From the NCBI GenBank assembly GCA_004557385.1, contig SFEA01000006.1, positions 13,708 to 77,707 on the forward strand: a stretch of DNA of 64,000 bases, in the 5' to 3' direction. The notes beneath the pieces are model-generated. The model searched no databases and had not been told where the DNA came from. It was given only the letters and a program-made list of their open reading frames with translations. Origin of the DNA: Bacteroidales bacterium (GTDB lineage: Bacteria; Bacteroidota; Bacteroidia; Bacteroidales; Muribaculaceae). The position numbers were made by a program, and so were the translations under genes. Below, one piece after another: positions 46,694-55,299 of this stretch (positions are counted from its first letter, which is position 1; each line of letters opens with the position of its first letter).

Positions 46694-47725
46694 TTATTCT
46701 TTGAAAGCATTCCAGCCTTGTGCCACAAGCTCAATCTCGTTGTCGTCGCGTGTGGACATATAGCAGCCAAGTTCGGGTTTGGTGATTCGTCCTATCACTC
46801 GCGCCGATTTCATCGAAGCCACCTTGTCGTAATCGGCAAGCGGAACGGTGAACAGCAACTCGTAGTCCTCACCGCCATTCAAAGCCACCGTGTAGAGGTT
46901 CATGTTGAATTCCTCAGCCATTACGGCGGTTTGATAGTCGATTGGTATGCGGTCCTCGTAGATTCGGCATCCGGTGTTGCTCGCCTTGCAGATGTGCAGC
47001 AGTTCCGACGACAAGCCGTCGCTCACGTCCATCATTGCCGTTGGCTTCACGCCAAGCTCGGCAAGTTCGGCAATCACATCACGACGCGCTTCGGGTTTCA
47101 GCTGGCGTTCAAGCAGATATTCGCGCCCTTCGAAAGCCGGCTGGAAATCGTTGCCCATGTCCTTGCTCACGTTCAACTCACGCTCAAGCAACTGCAAGCC
47201 CATATAGGCAGCGCCGAGGTCGCCGCTGACGCAAACGATGTCGGTGTCGCGAGCGCCGCTGCGATACACAATTTTGTCGGCATCAGCCTCGCCAATGCAA
47301 GTGATGCTGATAATCAAGCCCGTAACCGATGCCGATGTGTCGCCGCCAACAATGTCGACGCCATATTTCTCACAGGCAAGGCGAATGCCGGCATAGAGGG
47401 CTTCGATGTGCTCCACGGTGAAGCGTTTAGATATGCCGAGCGACACGGTGATTTGCTTGGGCGTGCCGTTCATTGCATAAATGTCGGAGAAGTTCACCAC
47501 TGCTGCCTTATACCCCAAGTGCTTGAGTGCCACGTATCGCAGGTCGAAGTGAATGCCCTCGAGCAGCAAATCGGTGGTTACAAGCGTCTTTTTCTCGCCA
47601 TACGAGAGCACCGCGGCATCGTCGCCTACGCCAATCTCGGTGGAGGTGTTCACAGGCGGCATGTTTTCGGTGAGGTGTTCAATAAGCCCGAATTCGCCAA
47701 GTGTTGATATTTCAGTTTCTGCCAT
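46694..47725 (-). CDS. thiL: Thiamine-monophosphate kinase
   Basis: The 343-residue protein starts with EFGLIEHLTENMPP and GVGDDAAVL. It continues with VTTDLLLEGIHFDLRY and GGDTSAS, the AIR-synthase fold of ThiL with acidic magnesium sites, then ISITCIGE and MDVSDGLSSEL. It phosphorylates thiamine monophosphate to thiamine pyrophosphate with ATP. It is last of the sppA-lpxK-pnp-thiL run and begins 29 bases after the pnp stop. No TPP riboswitch is visible upstream of it or of the operon. Confidence 0.97.
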   Translation of the reverse strand: MAETEISTLGEFGLIEHLTENMPPVNTSTEIGVGDDAAVLSYGEKKTLVTTDLLLEGIHFDLRYVALKHLGYKAAVVNFSDIYAMNGTPKQITVSLGISKRFTVEHIEALYAGIRLACEKYGVDIVGGDTSASVTGLIISITCIGEADADKIVYRSGARDTDIVCVSGDLGAAYMGLQLLERELNVSKDMGNDFQPAFEGREYLLERQLKPEARRDVIAELAELGVKPTAMMDVSDGLSSELLHICKASNTGCRIYEDRIPIDYQTAVMAEEFNMNLYTVALNGGEDYELLFTVPLADYDKVASMKSARVIGRITKPELGCYMSTRDDNEIELVAQGWNAFKE

Positions 47726-47754
47726 TTTTGTCTTTTACGGGGATGGATAAGCAA

Positions 47755-48576
47755 TTACATTTCCTCAAATTGGTTGATTAGTTCCTTCATGATAAAGGTC
47801 ATGATTGGCTGCGCTTTCTTGGCGGCTTCCTGCACCTCTTCGTGCGACACTTTTTCAACCACGCCCTCAACACCGAGGTCGGTAACCACCGACATGCCAA
47901 ACACTTCCATGCCCATGTGGCGTGCTACAATCACCTCAGGCACAGTGCTCATGCCCACAGCGTCGCCGCCAATGCGATAGAAAAAGCGATACTCGGCAGG
48001 TGTTTCGAACGTAGGACCTTGAGTGCCCACATACACGCCCTCAACAAGGCGAATGTCGTTTTCCTTGGCTATCTGTTTTGCCTTGGCAATGAGTCGCTTC
48101 GAATAGGCTTCGCTCATTTCGGGGAAACGCGGACCGAGTTCGTTGTAGTTTTTGCCGCGGAGCGGATGCTCAGGGAAAAGGTTGATGTGGTCGGTGATAA
48201 TCATCAAGTCGCCGACGCGGAACGTGGGATTCATGGCGCCAGCCGCATTCGACACGAACAATGTGTTGATGCCCAGCTGTTTCATCACTCTCACCGGGAA
48301 AGTAACAAGCTGCATTCCGTAGCCCTCATAGAAGTGGAAACGTCCCTGCATTGCCATGATGCGCTTGCTGCCCAAACGTCCAAAAATCATTTTGCCGCTG
48401 TGACCTTCAACGGTCGACACCGGGAAGTTAGGAATTTCGGAATATGGAATAGTTTCGGTGATTTCGATATGATTTACCAGTTCTCCAAGTCCTGTGCCAA
48501 GAATTACGGCAGTCTTAGGCATATCCTTTACTTTGCTTGCAATATATTCTGCCGATTCCTTAATTTTTTCCAACAT
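47755..48576 (-). CDS. Purine nucleoside phosphorylase (family 1)
   Basis: ATG at 48576 is chosen; nine codons of extra upstream frame are discounted. The 273-residue protein has ILGTGLGELVNHIE with the phosphate loop, VEGHSGKMIFGRLG, FHFYEGYGMQ, FVSNAAGAMNP and the base-binding GTQGPTFETPAEYR segment, typical of inosine-guanosine phosphorylases. It splits purine ribonucleosides with phosphate to base and ribose 1-phosphate. It sits between lpxK (47 bases upstream) and thiL. Confidence 0.95.
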   Translation of the reverse strand: MLEKIKESAEYIASKVKDMPKTAVILGTGLGELVNHIEITETIPYSEIPNFPVSTVEGHSGKMIFGRLGSKRIMAMQGRFHFYEGYGMQLVTFPVRVMKQLGINTLFVSNAAGAMNPTFRVGDLMIITDHINLFPEHPLRGKNYNELGPRFPEMSEAYSKRLIAKAKQIAKENDIRLVEGVYVGTQGPTFETPAEYRFFYRIGGDAVGMSTVPEVIVARHMGMEVFGMSVVTDLGVEGVVEKVSHEEVQEAAKKAQPIMTFIMKELINQFEEM

Positions 48577-48623
48577 AATAAATAAAAAAAATGTGTTTAA
48601 CAATAATATTTTTTATAGCATCC

Positions 48624-49706
48624 CTATCCCAAAAGTTTCAGCACTTTCGACACAAAATCCTTGCCCTCGTAAGGCAGGAAGTCAACCTTGACAGGAATAT
48701 AATAAATGTATTCGCGCAGTTCGGGCGGAAAATACGGGTTGTTGAGAATCCTCACAGAGTCTTTTTCAGTGGTAAGGATGTATTTTTGTTCGCCCGGCAT
48801 GCGATTGAAATAGTCCATTATATAAGCGAAATCCTTTCGCGAGAAATAGTGGTGGTCGTCGAAGTGCATCACCTTCACCTTAGGCTGATAGGCGCGAATA
48901 TACTTCACGAAGGGCTTAGGTTGGGCAATGCCGGTGACGCACAGCACCGAGTCGCGCTGCGAAAGCAGCGATAGCGAATGCAACCGGGCATTGCGCAAGG
49001 CAAACACCGGTGTAGGGTCGGCATAACGGAATTCCGAGAAAAAGAGGTCGTTGGCAGGATAGAGGTCCAGTCCGTTAGCCATTTCGCGGAAATTGATGGG
49101 CTTGATATCGCTCGGGCATTTGGTCACCACCACAATGTCGCTTCGCAGCAAACCGCGCAACGGTTCGCGCAGGCGGCCCAAAGGCAGCAGGCGGTCGCGG
49201 TAAGGCGGACGATTGTAATCGACAAGCGCAATGTTCACCTTTGGTGCCACGTAGCGATTTTGAAGCGCATCATCGAGCAGGAAAAGCGTGATTGTAGGGT
49301 CGATTTTAAGCATTTCTTTGATGCCCTTCACACGGTCCTCACACACTGCAAGGGTGATGATGCCGCCATATTTGCGATACATCTGATATGGCTCGTCGCC
49401 GAGGTCCTTTGGCGAAAGGCTCTCGTTGGCAAGCACGAAGCCCGAGGTTGCGCGCTTATAGCCTCGGCTCAGCACGCCAATCTTGTATCGCGAACTGAGG
49501 CGTTCAATCAGGAATTCGACGTGCGGCGTCTTGCCCGTGCCTCCAACGGTGATGTTGCCCACGCTAATCACCGGCACGTCGAAATGGTGCTGCTTGAGCA
49601 AACCCATATCAAAAAGACGATTGCGCACCTCCACCACCGCTCCATAGACGTATGAGAACGGCGTCATCAACGCATCGATAATCATCTTTTTTGTTTCCTT
49701 GTTCAT
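48624..49706 (-). CDS. lpxK: Tetraacyldisaccharide 4'-kinase
   Basis: The 360-residue enzyme shows VPVISVGNITVGGTGKTPHV with the P-loop (residues 44-63), LSRGYKRATSGFV, GDEPYQMYRKYGG and LLDDALQNRYVAPKVNIAL, all LpxK landmarks. It adds the 4'-phosphate to the lipid A disaccharide at the inner membrane, the sixth step of the Raetz pathway. Some Bacteroidetes later remove this phosphate with LpxF; whether that happens here is not visible. It lies 61 bases after sppA. Confidence 0.97.
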   Translation of the reverse strand: MNKETKKMIIDALMTPFSYVYGAVVEVRNRLFDMGLLKQHHFDVPVISVGNITVGGTGKTPHVEFLIERLSSRYKIGVLSRGYKRATSGFVLANESLSPKDLGDEPYQMYRKYGGIITLAVCEDRVKGIKEMLKIDPTITLFLLDDALQNRYVAPKVNIALVDYNRPPYRDRLLPLGRLREPLRGLLRSDIVVVTKCPSDIKPINFREMANGLDLYPANDLFFSEFRYADPTPVFALRNARLHSLSLLSQRDSVLCVTGIAQPKPFVKYIRAYQPKVKVMHFDDHHYFSRKDFAYIMDYFNRMPGEQKYILTTEKDSVRILNNPYFPPELREYIYYIPVKVDFLPYEGKDFVSKVLKLLG

Positions 49707-49767
49707 CTCTCAAGCATTTTTATGTCAATTGGCTGTGGCAGCAACGCCACATTCACAATCGAAAATC

Positions 49768-51531
49768 TCATTTAATCACAAATGGCTCCATCAAGCAAAG
49801 CACGTGGTCGCGGCTGAGAATTTGCTTGGCTGCTTTTTGATAGTCGTAGAGCTCGCCGAACTCGCTGCGCATATTTGCTTCGTAGCGAGCCATAGCATAT
49901 TTTTCGAGCATGCGCTCCCAACGCGTTTTGTTTTCGGGATATTCGGCAATCTTATATTTACCTGTGCATTTTGCCATTTCGGCAGCTGTGGCAATGGCGT
50001 CGTTAAGTCCGCCAATCTTGTCAACAAGACCCAGCTTAAGTGCCGAAGCACCATCCCAAACGCGACCCTCGGCAATGGCTTTGATTGAATCCTGCGACAC
50101 GCCACGACCGTCGGCGCAACGCTTTGTAAACAATTCGTAGCCGCGGTTCACCATGGCTTGCATGGCATCGCGCTGCTGGTCGGTCATACGAGACAAAGCC
50201 GAACCGAAACCGCCGTTAGCGTTGGTTGCAACCACGTTTTGGGTGATGCCCAGTTTGTCGGTGGCAAGGTTCTCAAAGCACGGAATCATGCCAAAGATGC
50301 CAATCGAACCAGTGAGCGTGGTTGGCTGTGCAAAGATGCAGTCGGCGCCGCACGAAATGTAATAGCCGCCCGATGCAGCATAGTCGCCCATCGACACCAC
50401 CACCTTCTTGCCCGAAGCCTTGAATTCTTCAACGGCTTTCCATATCTGTTCCGACCCGAATGCACTGCCGCCCGGCGAATTCACGCGGAGCACCATTGCG
50501 GCAACATCGTCCTCATCGGCGAGGTCCATGATGGTTTCAACAAGTTCTTCCGATATGATACCCTCGTCCTTGCTGCCGTCGATTTCGCCTTCGGCATAAA
50601 CAATGGCAATTTCCTTGTCGCCTTTCAGCTTATCCTTAACAGGCATATCGGCAAGCGACACCAGGTTGAGGTCGCCATCTTCGCCGCAAGTGAGCGCCTT
50701 GAGTTTCTTTTCCATTTCAGGCATATAGCACACACCGTCAACAATCTTGTGGTTAAGCAAATAGGTCACATCCTTTGCCACCAGCATGCTGTCGGCAAGT
50801 GCATTCATTTCGGCTGCCTTCATGTGGCGCGACTCCGACATCAAATCGAGCATCGACTGCCAGATGCTGCCCAAGTAGTGTTGCTGCTGCATGCGGTTGG
50901 CTTCGCTGATTTCGGTGAGCATAAACGGCTCTACGGCGCTCTTGAATGTGCCCACCCTCAGCACCTGCATTTCAATGCCGAGTTTGTCGAGCAAATTCTT
51001 GAAGAAAAGGTTTTGGCTTGCTAAACCGTGAATGTCGACCGATGCTTCGGGGTTGACAAAGATGCTGTCGGCTGCCGATGCAACAAAATAGTCGCTTTGG
51101 GCTATGCCTTCGTAGCCATAGGCATAAACAAACTTATCCGATTCCTTGAAGTCGACAATAGCCTTGCGCAACTCGTAGAGTGTAGTAACGCCGTTGGCAC
51201 TGCCATTGCAGGCAATGTACATGCCCTCGATGTTTTTATCGGTTTTGGCAGCTTTTATGGCTGCTACAGCGTCCTTGAGCGAGATGCTGTTAGTGACGTC
51301 GCCCATCACCAACGACATCATATCGTCGTTTGATATGCCGCGGTCGGTAATCACCTCGCTGAGGTCGACCACCAAAATCGAGTTGTCGCTAATCGAAGCC
51401 TTTCCGCCCGACATGTTCGACATCATACCCATCATAGCAAAACTCAAAATAATTGAAAGCACCGACGACACCATCATCGCCAGCCATGCGCCCACAAACG
51501 AGCCAAGCACTACTGTGAAAAATTTCTTCAT
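49768..51531 (-). CDS. sppA: Signal peptide peptidase SppA (67K type)
   Basis: The ATG at 51531 gives 587 residues, the double-length SppA type. An N-terminal membrane helix (KKFFTVVLGSFVGAWLAMMVSS) is followed by two ClpP-like domains. The first carries the catalytic Lys in VGTFKSAVEPFM. The second has the Ser nucleophile in DYAASGGYYISC and the downstream GSIGIFG. It degrades cleaved signal peptides in the membrane or periplasm. It is the first gene of sppA-lpxK-pnp-thiL. A -7 box lies at 51583-51590. Confidence 0.96.
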   Translation of the reverse strand: MKKFFTVVLGSFVGAWLAMMVSSVLSIILSFAMMGMMSNMSGGKASISDNSILVVDLSEVITDRGISNDDMMSLVMGDVTNSISLKDAVAAIKAAKTDKNIEGMYIACNGSANGVTTLYELRKAIVDFKESDKFVYAYGYEGIAQSDYFVASAADSIFVNPEASVDIHGLASQNLFFKNLLDKLGIEMQVLRVGTFKSAVEPFMLTEISEANRMQQQHYLGSIWQSMLDLMSESRHMKAAEMNALADSMLVAKDVTYLLNHKIVDGVCYMPEMEKKLKALTCGEDGDLNLVSLADMPVKDKLKGDKEIAIVYAEGEIDGSKDEGIISEELVETIMDLADEDDVAAMVLRVNSPGGSAFGSEQIWKAVEEFKASGKKVVVSMGDYAASGGYYISCGADCIFAQPTTLTGSIGIFGMIPCFENLATDKLGITQNVVATNANGGFGSALSRMTDQQRDAMQAMVNRGYELFTKRCADGRGVSQDSIKAIAEGRVWDGASALKLGLVDKIGGLNDAIATAAEMAKCTGKYKIAEYPENKTRWERMLEKYAMARYEANMRSEFGELYDYQKAAKQILSRDHVLCLMEPFVIK

Positions 51532-51582
51532 TGTCTTCGTATTATTTTTCAGCCTTTCAAGGCAAAATATACATCTAAAACA

Positions 51583-51590
51583 CAAAGATA
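51583..51590 (-). promoter_or_regulatory. -7 promoter box before sppA
   Basis: TATCTTTG on the minus strand lies 51 bases before the ATG. The -33 element is unclear. Confidence 0.4.
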
Positions 51591-51642
51591 GAAACTTTTT
51601 TGCTATCACTGCACGGCTTTTGCAAAAAATTACCGGCTTTTG

Positions 51643-51690
51643 CAAAAAAATGCCCCGCACAGCAAGTTTTTTTTGCTATGCGGAGCATTA
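51643..51690 (-). terminator. Terminator after glmM
   Basis: On the minus strand a 17-bp stem with mismatches (AATGCTCCGCATAGCAA with TTGCTGTGCGGGGCATT) is followed by TTTTTTG. It lies about 42 bases past the glmM stop. Confidence 0.75.
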
Positions 51691-51731
51691 TATGGTTGAA
51701 AAACTTTATTTCACAACGATTATTGCAAGCA

Positions 51732-53123
51732 TCACTTGCCAATAATGCTGTTCATCACCTTCTTCATGTCGGCAATCAAAGCCTCGGCTTTTTCCATAGT
51801 GCCGGCTTCGGCATAGATGCGCACAATCGGTTCGGTGTTGCTCTTGCGGAAGTGAACCCAGCTGTCGGGGAAGTCAATCTTCACGCCGTCGATGTCGGTC
51901 ACGGTTTCGTTCTTGAAGTGTTCTTTCATTCCAGCAAGAATCTTGTCGACGTCGATTTCGGGAGTGAGTTGCAGTTTATCCTTAGCGATGCTGTAGGCAG
52001 GATAAGTTTTCTTCAGCTCGCTCACCTTTTTGCCCGACTTGGCAAGCAAAGTGAGGAACAAAGCCACGCCAACAAGGGCGTCGCGGCCATAATGCAAAGC
52101 AGGATAGATAACGCCGCCGTTGCCTTCGCCGCCAATCACGGCGCCGGTGCGCTTCATCTCGGTCACCACATTCACTTCGCCTACAGCCGCAGCAGTGTAT
52201 TGGCATCCGTGGGCTTGTGTGACATCGCGCAATGCTCGCGACGACGACAGGTTGCTCACCGTAGCGCCGGGTGTGTGCGAGAGCACATAGTCGGCAACCG
52301 ACACAAGGGTGTATTCCTCAACGAAGAATTCGCCGTTTTCCATAATGATTGCCAGACGGTCGACATCGGGGTCAACCACAAAAGCCACATCAGCCTTGCC
52401 TTCCTTCATCAGCGACGAGATGGCTGTAAGGTTGGCAGGTATTGGTTCGGGAGTGTGACCAAACTTGCCGGTTGGGTCGCAGAACAATTCAATCACGTTT
52501 TCAACGCCAAGTTTCTTGAGCAGAGCCGGAATAACCACGCCGCCAATCGAGTTAACGGCATCTACCGCTACAGTGAAGTTGGCTTTACGAATGGCTTCAA
52601 CGTCAACGAGGTCAAGCGCCAGCACGCTGTCGATGTGACGACGCATGTATGTGGTGTTGGTGTACTCGTGTCCGAGGCTGTCGACATCGGCATACTCAAA
52701 TTCCTCGGCTTCGGCAATGCGAAGCACCTCTTTTCCTTGAGCATCGTTGAGGAATTCGCCGTCGCTGTTGAGCAGCTTCAAGGCGTTCCATTGCTTAGGG
52801 TTGTGCGAAGCAGTGAGGATGATGCCGCCGCAAGCGTTCTCGGCAACCACAGCAAGCTCGGTGGTTGGAGTGGTGGCTTGTCCAATGTTTACGACATCAA
52901 ATCCCATGCCGGTGAGGGTGCCAACCACCACCTTGCACACCATTTCGCCCGAGAGGCGCGAATCGCGACCCACAACGATGGTGTTTGATGTTTTGGTGGT
53001 TGTACGGCGAATGAACGTTGCATACGCCGACGTAAACTTAACGAGGTCGAGCGGAGTGAGCGAATCGCCTGCAGGTCCGCCTATCGTACCTCTAATTCCT
53101 GAGATAGACTTGATTAATGACAT
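51732..53123 (-). CDS. glmM: Phosphoglucosamine mutase-like phosphohexomutase
   Basis: The 463-residue enzyme has the phosphohexomutase motifs GIRGTIGG (6-13), the phosphoserine loop TASHNP, the magnesium loop DPDVDRLAI and the sugar-binding GEGNGGVIYP, with a final FRKSNTEPIVRIYAE phosphate-binding loop. It should interconvert glucosamine 6- and 1-phosphate for UDP-GlcNAc. The GEGNGG form is seen in both glmM and phosphomannomutase relatives, so mannose or glucose phosphate is a possible alternative. It follows the DUF4827 gene by 53 bases. Confidence 0.85.
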   Translation of the reverse strand: MSLIKSISGIRGTIGGPAGDSLTPLDLVKFTSAYATFIRRTTTKTSNTIVVGRDSRLSGEMVCKVVVGTLTGMGFDVVNIGQATTPTTELAVVAENACGGIILTASHNPKQWNALKLLNSDGEFLNDAQGKEVLRIAEAEEFEYADVDSLGHEYTNTTYMRRHIDSVLALDLVDVEAIRKANFTVAVDAVNSIGGVVIPALLKKLGVENVIELFCDPTGKFGHTPEPIPANLTAISSLMKEGKADVAFVVDPDVDRLAIIMENGEFFVEEYTLVSVADYVLSHTPGATVSNLSSSRALRDVTQAHGCQYTAAAVGEVNVVTEMKRTGAVIGGEGNGGVIYPALHYGRDALVGVALFLTLLAKSGKKVSELKKTYPAYSIAKDKLQLTPEIDVDKILAGMKEHFKNETVTDIDGVKIDFPDSWVHFRKSNTEPIVRIYAEAGTMEKAEALIADMKKVMNSIIGK

Positions 53124-53176
53124 TTTATTATAGTTTATTTACTAAGGTTTATAATATATGCAAACATTTCACATTA

Positions 53177-53755
53177 TCACACCTTGCTACGATAATAGCG
53201 GATGTGCCAATGATAGGGTTGCACGTCGGCTATCTCGTCGCTGATGCCCACTTGCGAACGGATTATGACATTCACTTCCGAACCCATTCCCACGAACTTC
53301 AGCGGCAGTTGAATGCCCTCGCCATATTGCGACGATACGTCAACCGAGTAGTTGTCGTAAAGGAAATAGGTAGTTGGATTGTTCATATCGTTCATATTGC
53401 CCACCAATGTGATGTCATCTTCTCCATTCACGCACCAGTCAACAATGTTGAATCGCATATAGCGGAAATAAATCAACTCGTCGGTCTTAGGCCGCTGGTC
53501 GAGCCCAGTGTTAGAGATAACCTGCAAATACACGTTGCCATTTTCGTCGATGCGATAGTATGGAGCGTCTTTGCCGGTTTGCAAAATGGAGTCGGCAGGA
53601 ATTTCGTTGATAACCTTCTTGCCTGCCAAAAACAAATTCACAGCCACACGTTCGTCTGCCAACTGCTCGGCATAACTTTTGTTGTCGCTGCACGACGATG
53701 TGCAACACACCACTGCCACCAAAGACAGCAAAACGAATTTAAATTTCAAGTTCAT
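53177..53755 (-). CDS. DUF4827-type lipoprotein
   Basis: The 192-residue protein has a lipoprotein signal peptide with lipobox TSSC near residue 22. An FKBP-like region of about 150 residues follows with YYRIDENGNVYLQVISNTG, FRYMRFN and a C-terminal segment ending in VNVIIRSQVGIS. This fits DUF4827, a Bacteroidales family related in pattern to peptidyl-prolyl isomerases but with no established activity. Its ATG overlaps the stop of the DHH gene by four bases (ATGA), indicating translational coupling. Confidence 0.8.
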   Translation of the reverse strand: MNLKFKFVLLSLVAVVCCTSSCSDNKSYAEQLADERVAVNLFLAGKKVINEIPADSILQTGKDAPYYRIDENGNVYLQVISNTGLDQRPKTDELIYFRYMRFNIVDWCVNGEDDITLVGNMNDMNNPTTYFLYDNYSVDVSSQYGEGIQLPLKFVGMGSEVNVIIRSQVGISDEIADVQPYHWHIRYYRSKV

Positions 53756-54813
53756 CTTTCTTTTATATATTTTTCTTTATGTTCAAGAATGTTGTCCTTT
53801 TCTTTGATGAGCATTGCATAATACATGCCCAGAGCGTCGTTGAGCGTGCCGTGGCATTCGCCGGCGGCTGCATTCAAGTGGCCCCCGCCGCCAAAGTAGC
53901 GTTCGCACAGGTCGCGCACCGAAAAATCGCCCACCGAGCGCATCGACACCTTCACGCAATCGTCGTCCTCGCGCATAAACACCGACCAAAACACTTCGGG
54001 TATTTTAAGCGGCTGATTCACAAGCCCCTCGGTGTCGCCATTAGTGTAATAGTAGCGGCGAAGCACATCTTTCGACAGCGTAATTAATGCCACGCCAAGG
54101 TCGCGCTTAATCTTCATGGAATGTGCCAAGGCGCATCCTTGCAGACGCATGCTGTTGTCCTTCTGCTGATTGAATGCCCGGGCATAGATGCGATTTTTGT
54201 TCACGCCCTTGCGCAACAATGCCGCAGCAATCTCAAATGTCTCGGGGTTATTTGAGTTGTAGGCAAAGTTGCCGGTGTCGGTCACCAGTCCCATGTAGAG
54301 ATACGATGCAGCAGTGGTGCTTATGAGTTCCGTCATGCCCAGCAAGTCGAGCAGCCGGAAAGTGAGTTCGCACGTCGACGAAATGTCGGGGAACGAGAAA
54401 CTAATGTCGCAAAAGTCATCAGGGTTAAGGTGATGGTCAATCATCACCTTGCGGGCACTGCTTTGTTCGAGCAACGGCTGCAAGCCCTGCGCACGGCGAA
54501 TGTCGTTGAAGTCCATGCAGAAAATCAGGTCGGCAGCGGCAATAGCCCTTTCAGCGGCAGCGCTGTCGCCTTCTTCATACGCCACAATCTCATCGGCATA
54601 CGGCAGGAACAACAGGTTGGGCGCTGCCAGGTTGGGCGTAATCACTGTGGCTTTCTTGCCCATGCGCCGCAGCACTTCACGCAGCCCCATTGTCGAGCCC
54701 ACAGCATCGCCGTCGGGCGATTTGTGGCACGTGAGCACCACATTCTCGCTCGATTCTATTGCATCACGCAGCAATTCGATTTTCGATGACTCTACGATGT
54801 CGGTTAGCATCAT
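53752..54813 (-). CDS. DHH-family phosphoesterase (NrnA-like)
   Basis: The 353-residue protein has the DHH domain motifs HKSPDGDAVGSTMGL (31-45), MDFNDIRRAQGL near 100 and the DHH triplet in IDHHLNPDDF, plus the DHHA1 C-terminal domain with the GGGGHLNAAAG signature. NrnA enzymes degrade 2-5-base RNA and dephosphorylate 3'-phosphoadenosine 5'-phosphate using manganese. Specificity cannot be read from the sequence alone. It overlaps the downstream DUF4827 lipoprotein by four bases. The upstream DNA is an 85-bp tandem repeat carrying -7-like boxes. Confidence 0.93.
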   Translation of the reverse strand: MMLTDIVESSKIELLRDAIESSENVVLTCHKSPDGDAVGSTMGLREVLRRMGKKATVITPNLAAPNLLFLPYADEIVAYEEGDSAAAERAIAAADLIFCMDFNDIRRAQGLQPLLEQSSARKVMIDHHLNPDDFCDISFSFPDISSTCELTFRLLDLLGMTELISTTAASYLYMGLVTDTGNFAYNSNNPETFEIAAALLRKGVNKNRIYARAFNQQKDNSMRLQGCALAHSMKIKRDLGVALITLSKDVLRRYYYTNGDTEGLVNQPLKIPEVFWSVFMREDDDCVKVSMRSVGDFSVRDLCERYFGGGGHLNAAAGECHGTLNDALGMYYAMLIKEKDNILEHKEKYIKER

Positions 54814-54845
54814 TTCTCCTTTTCACATGTTTTTGTGGTTTCATC

Positions 54846-55025
54846 TGCAAAGATAGTGCCAGCCGAGAGCAGAATCGCCAAGCGCAGCTTGTGCGTTATG
54901 CCGAGCGCAGCCTATTCTCGCAGTTTCCACTGCAAAGATAGTGCCAGCCGAGAGCAGAATCGCCAAGCGCAGCTTGTGCGTTATGCCGAGCGCAGCCTAT
55001 TTTCGCAGTTTCCACTGCAAAGATA
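54846..55025. repeat. 85-bp tandem direct repeat (2.1 copies) with -7-like boxes
   Basis: Copies at 54846-54930 and 54931-55015 differ at only one base, and 10 bases of a third copy follow. Each copy starts with TGCAAAGATA, whose reverse complement TATCTTTGCA matches the Bacteroidota -7 box, so the minus strand reads -7-like boxes at 54848-54855, 54933-54940 and 55018-55025. The nearest, 35 bases before the DHH-gene ATG, could be its promoter. No well-spaced -33 TTG is present. The rest of the 54814-55299 gap is AT-rich with no gene. I recall similar elements in Bacteroidales intergenic DNA, but cannot confirm this. Confidence 0.9.
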
Positions 55026-55216
55026 AAAAGAATATTCACAATATTTTTCATTGCTCGAAAATATTAAACCTTTACATACTCGTTTTTTTGATTTTTTATT
55101 GCTTTTATCCTTGCGATAACATTTTTAAAGAGAATTGTGTCGGCAACCCTGCCACCCCACCGATAAATGTTCTATCTGCTATATATACTTATTTATGGTT
55201 AAAGAATCTCTAATTA

Positions 55217-55247
55217 CTGAAAATAACGTTTTTTTTTCGTAATTTTG
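55217..55247 (+). promoter_or_regulatory. Probable dsbD promoter
   Basis: TAATTTTG (55240-55247) is preceded 20 bases upstream by CTG (55217-55219) rather than TTG. The predicted leader is about 45 bases. Confidence 0.4.
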
Positions 55248-55299
55248 CAGATTGTTGAACAAACTGTTTTTTCACCAAATATAAAACGAAACGATTTTT

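Noticed and set aside
46640..47707. 355-codon plus-strand frame opposite thiL
   Set aside because: Mirror of thiL in the opposite strand; no recognised motifs.
54846..55025. CRISPR array
   Set aside because: Two units of 85 bp with no spacer between them do not fit a CRISPR array; this is a plain tandem repeat.
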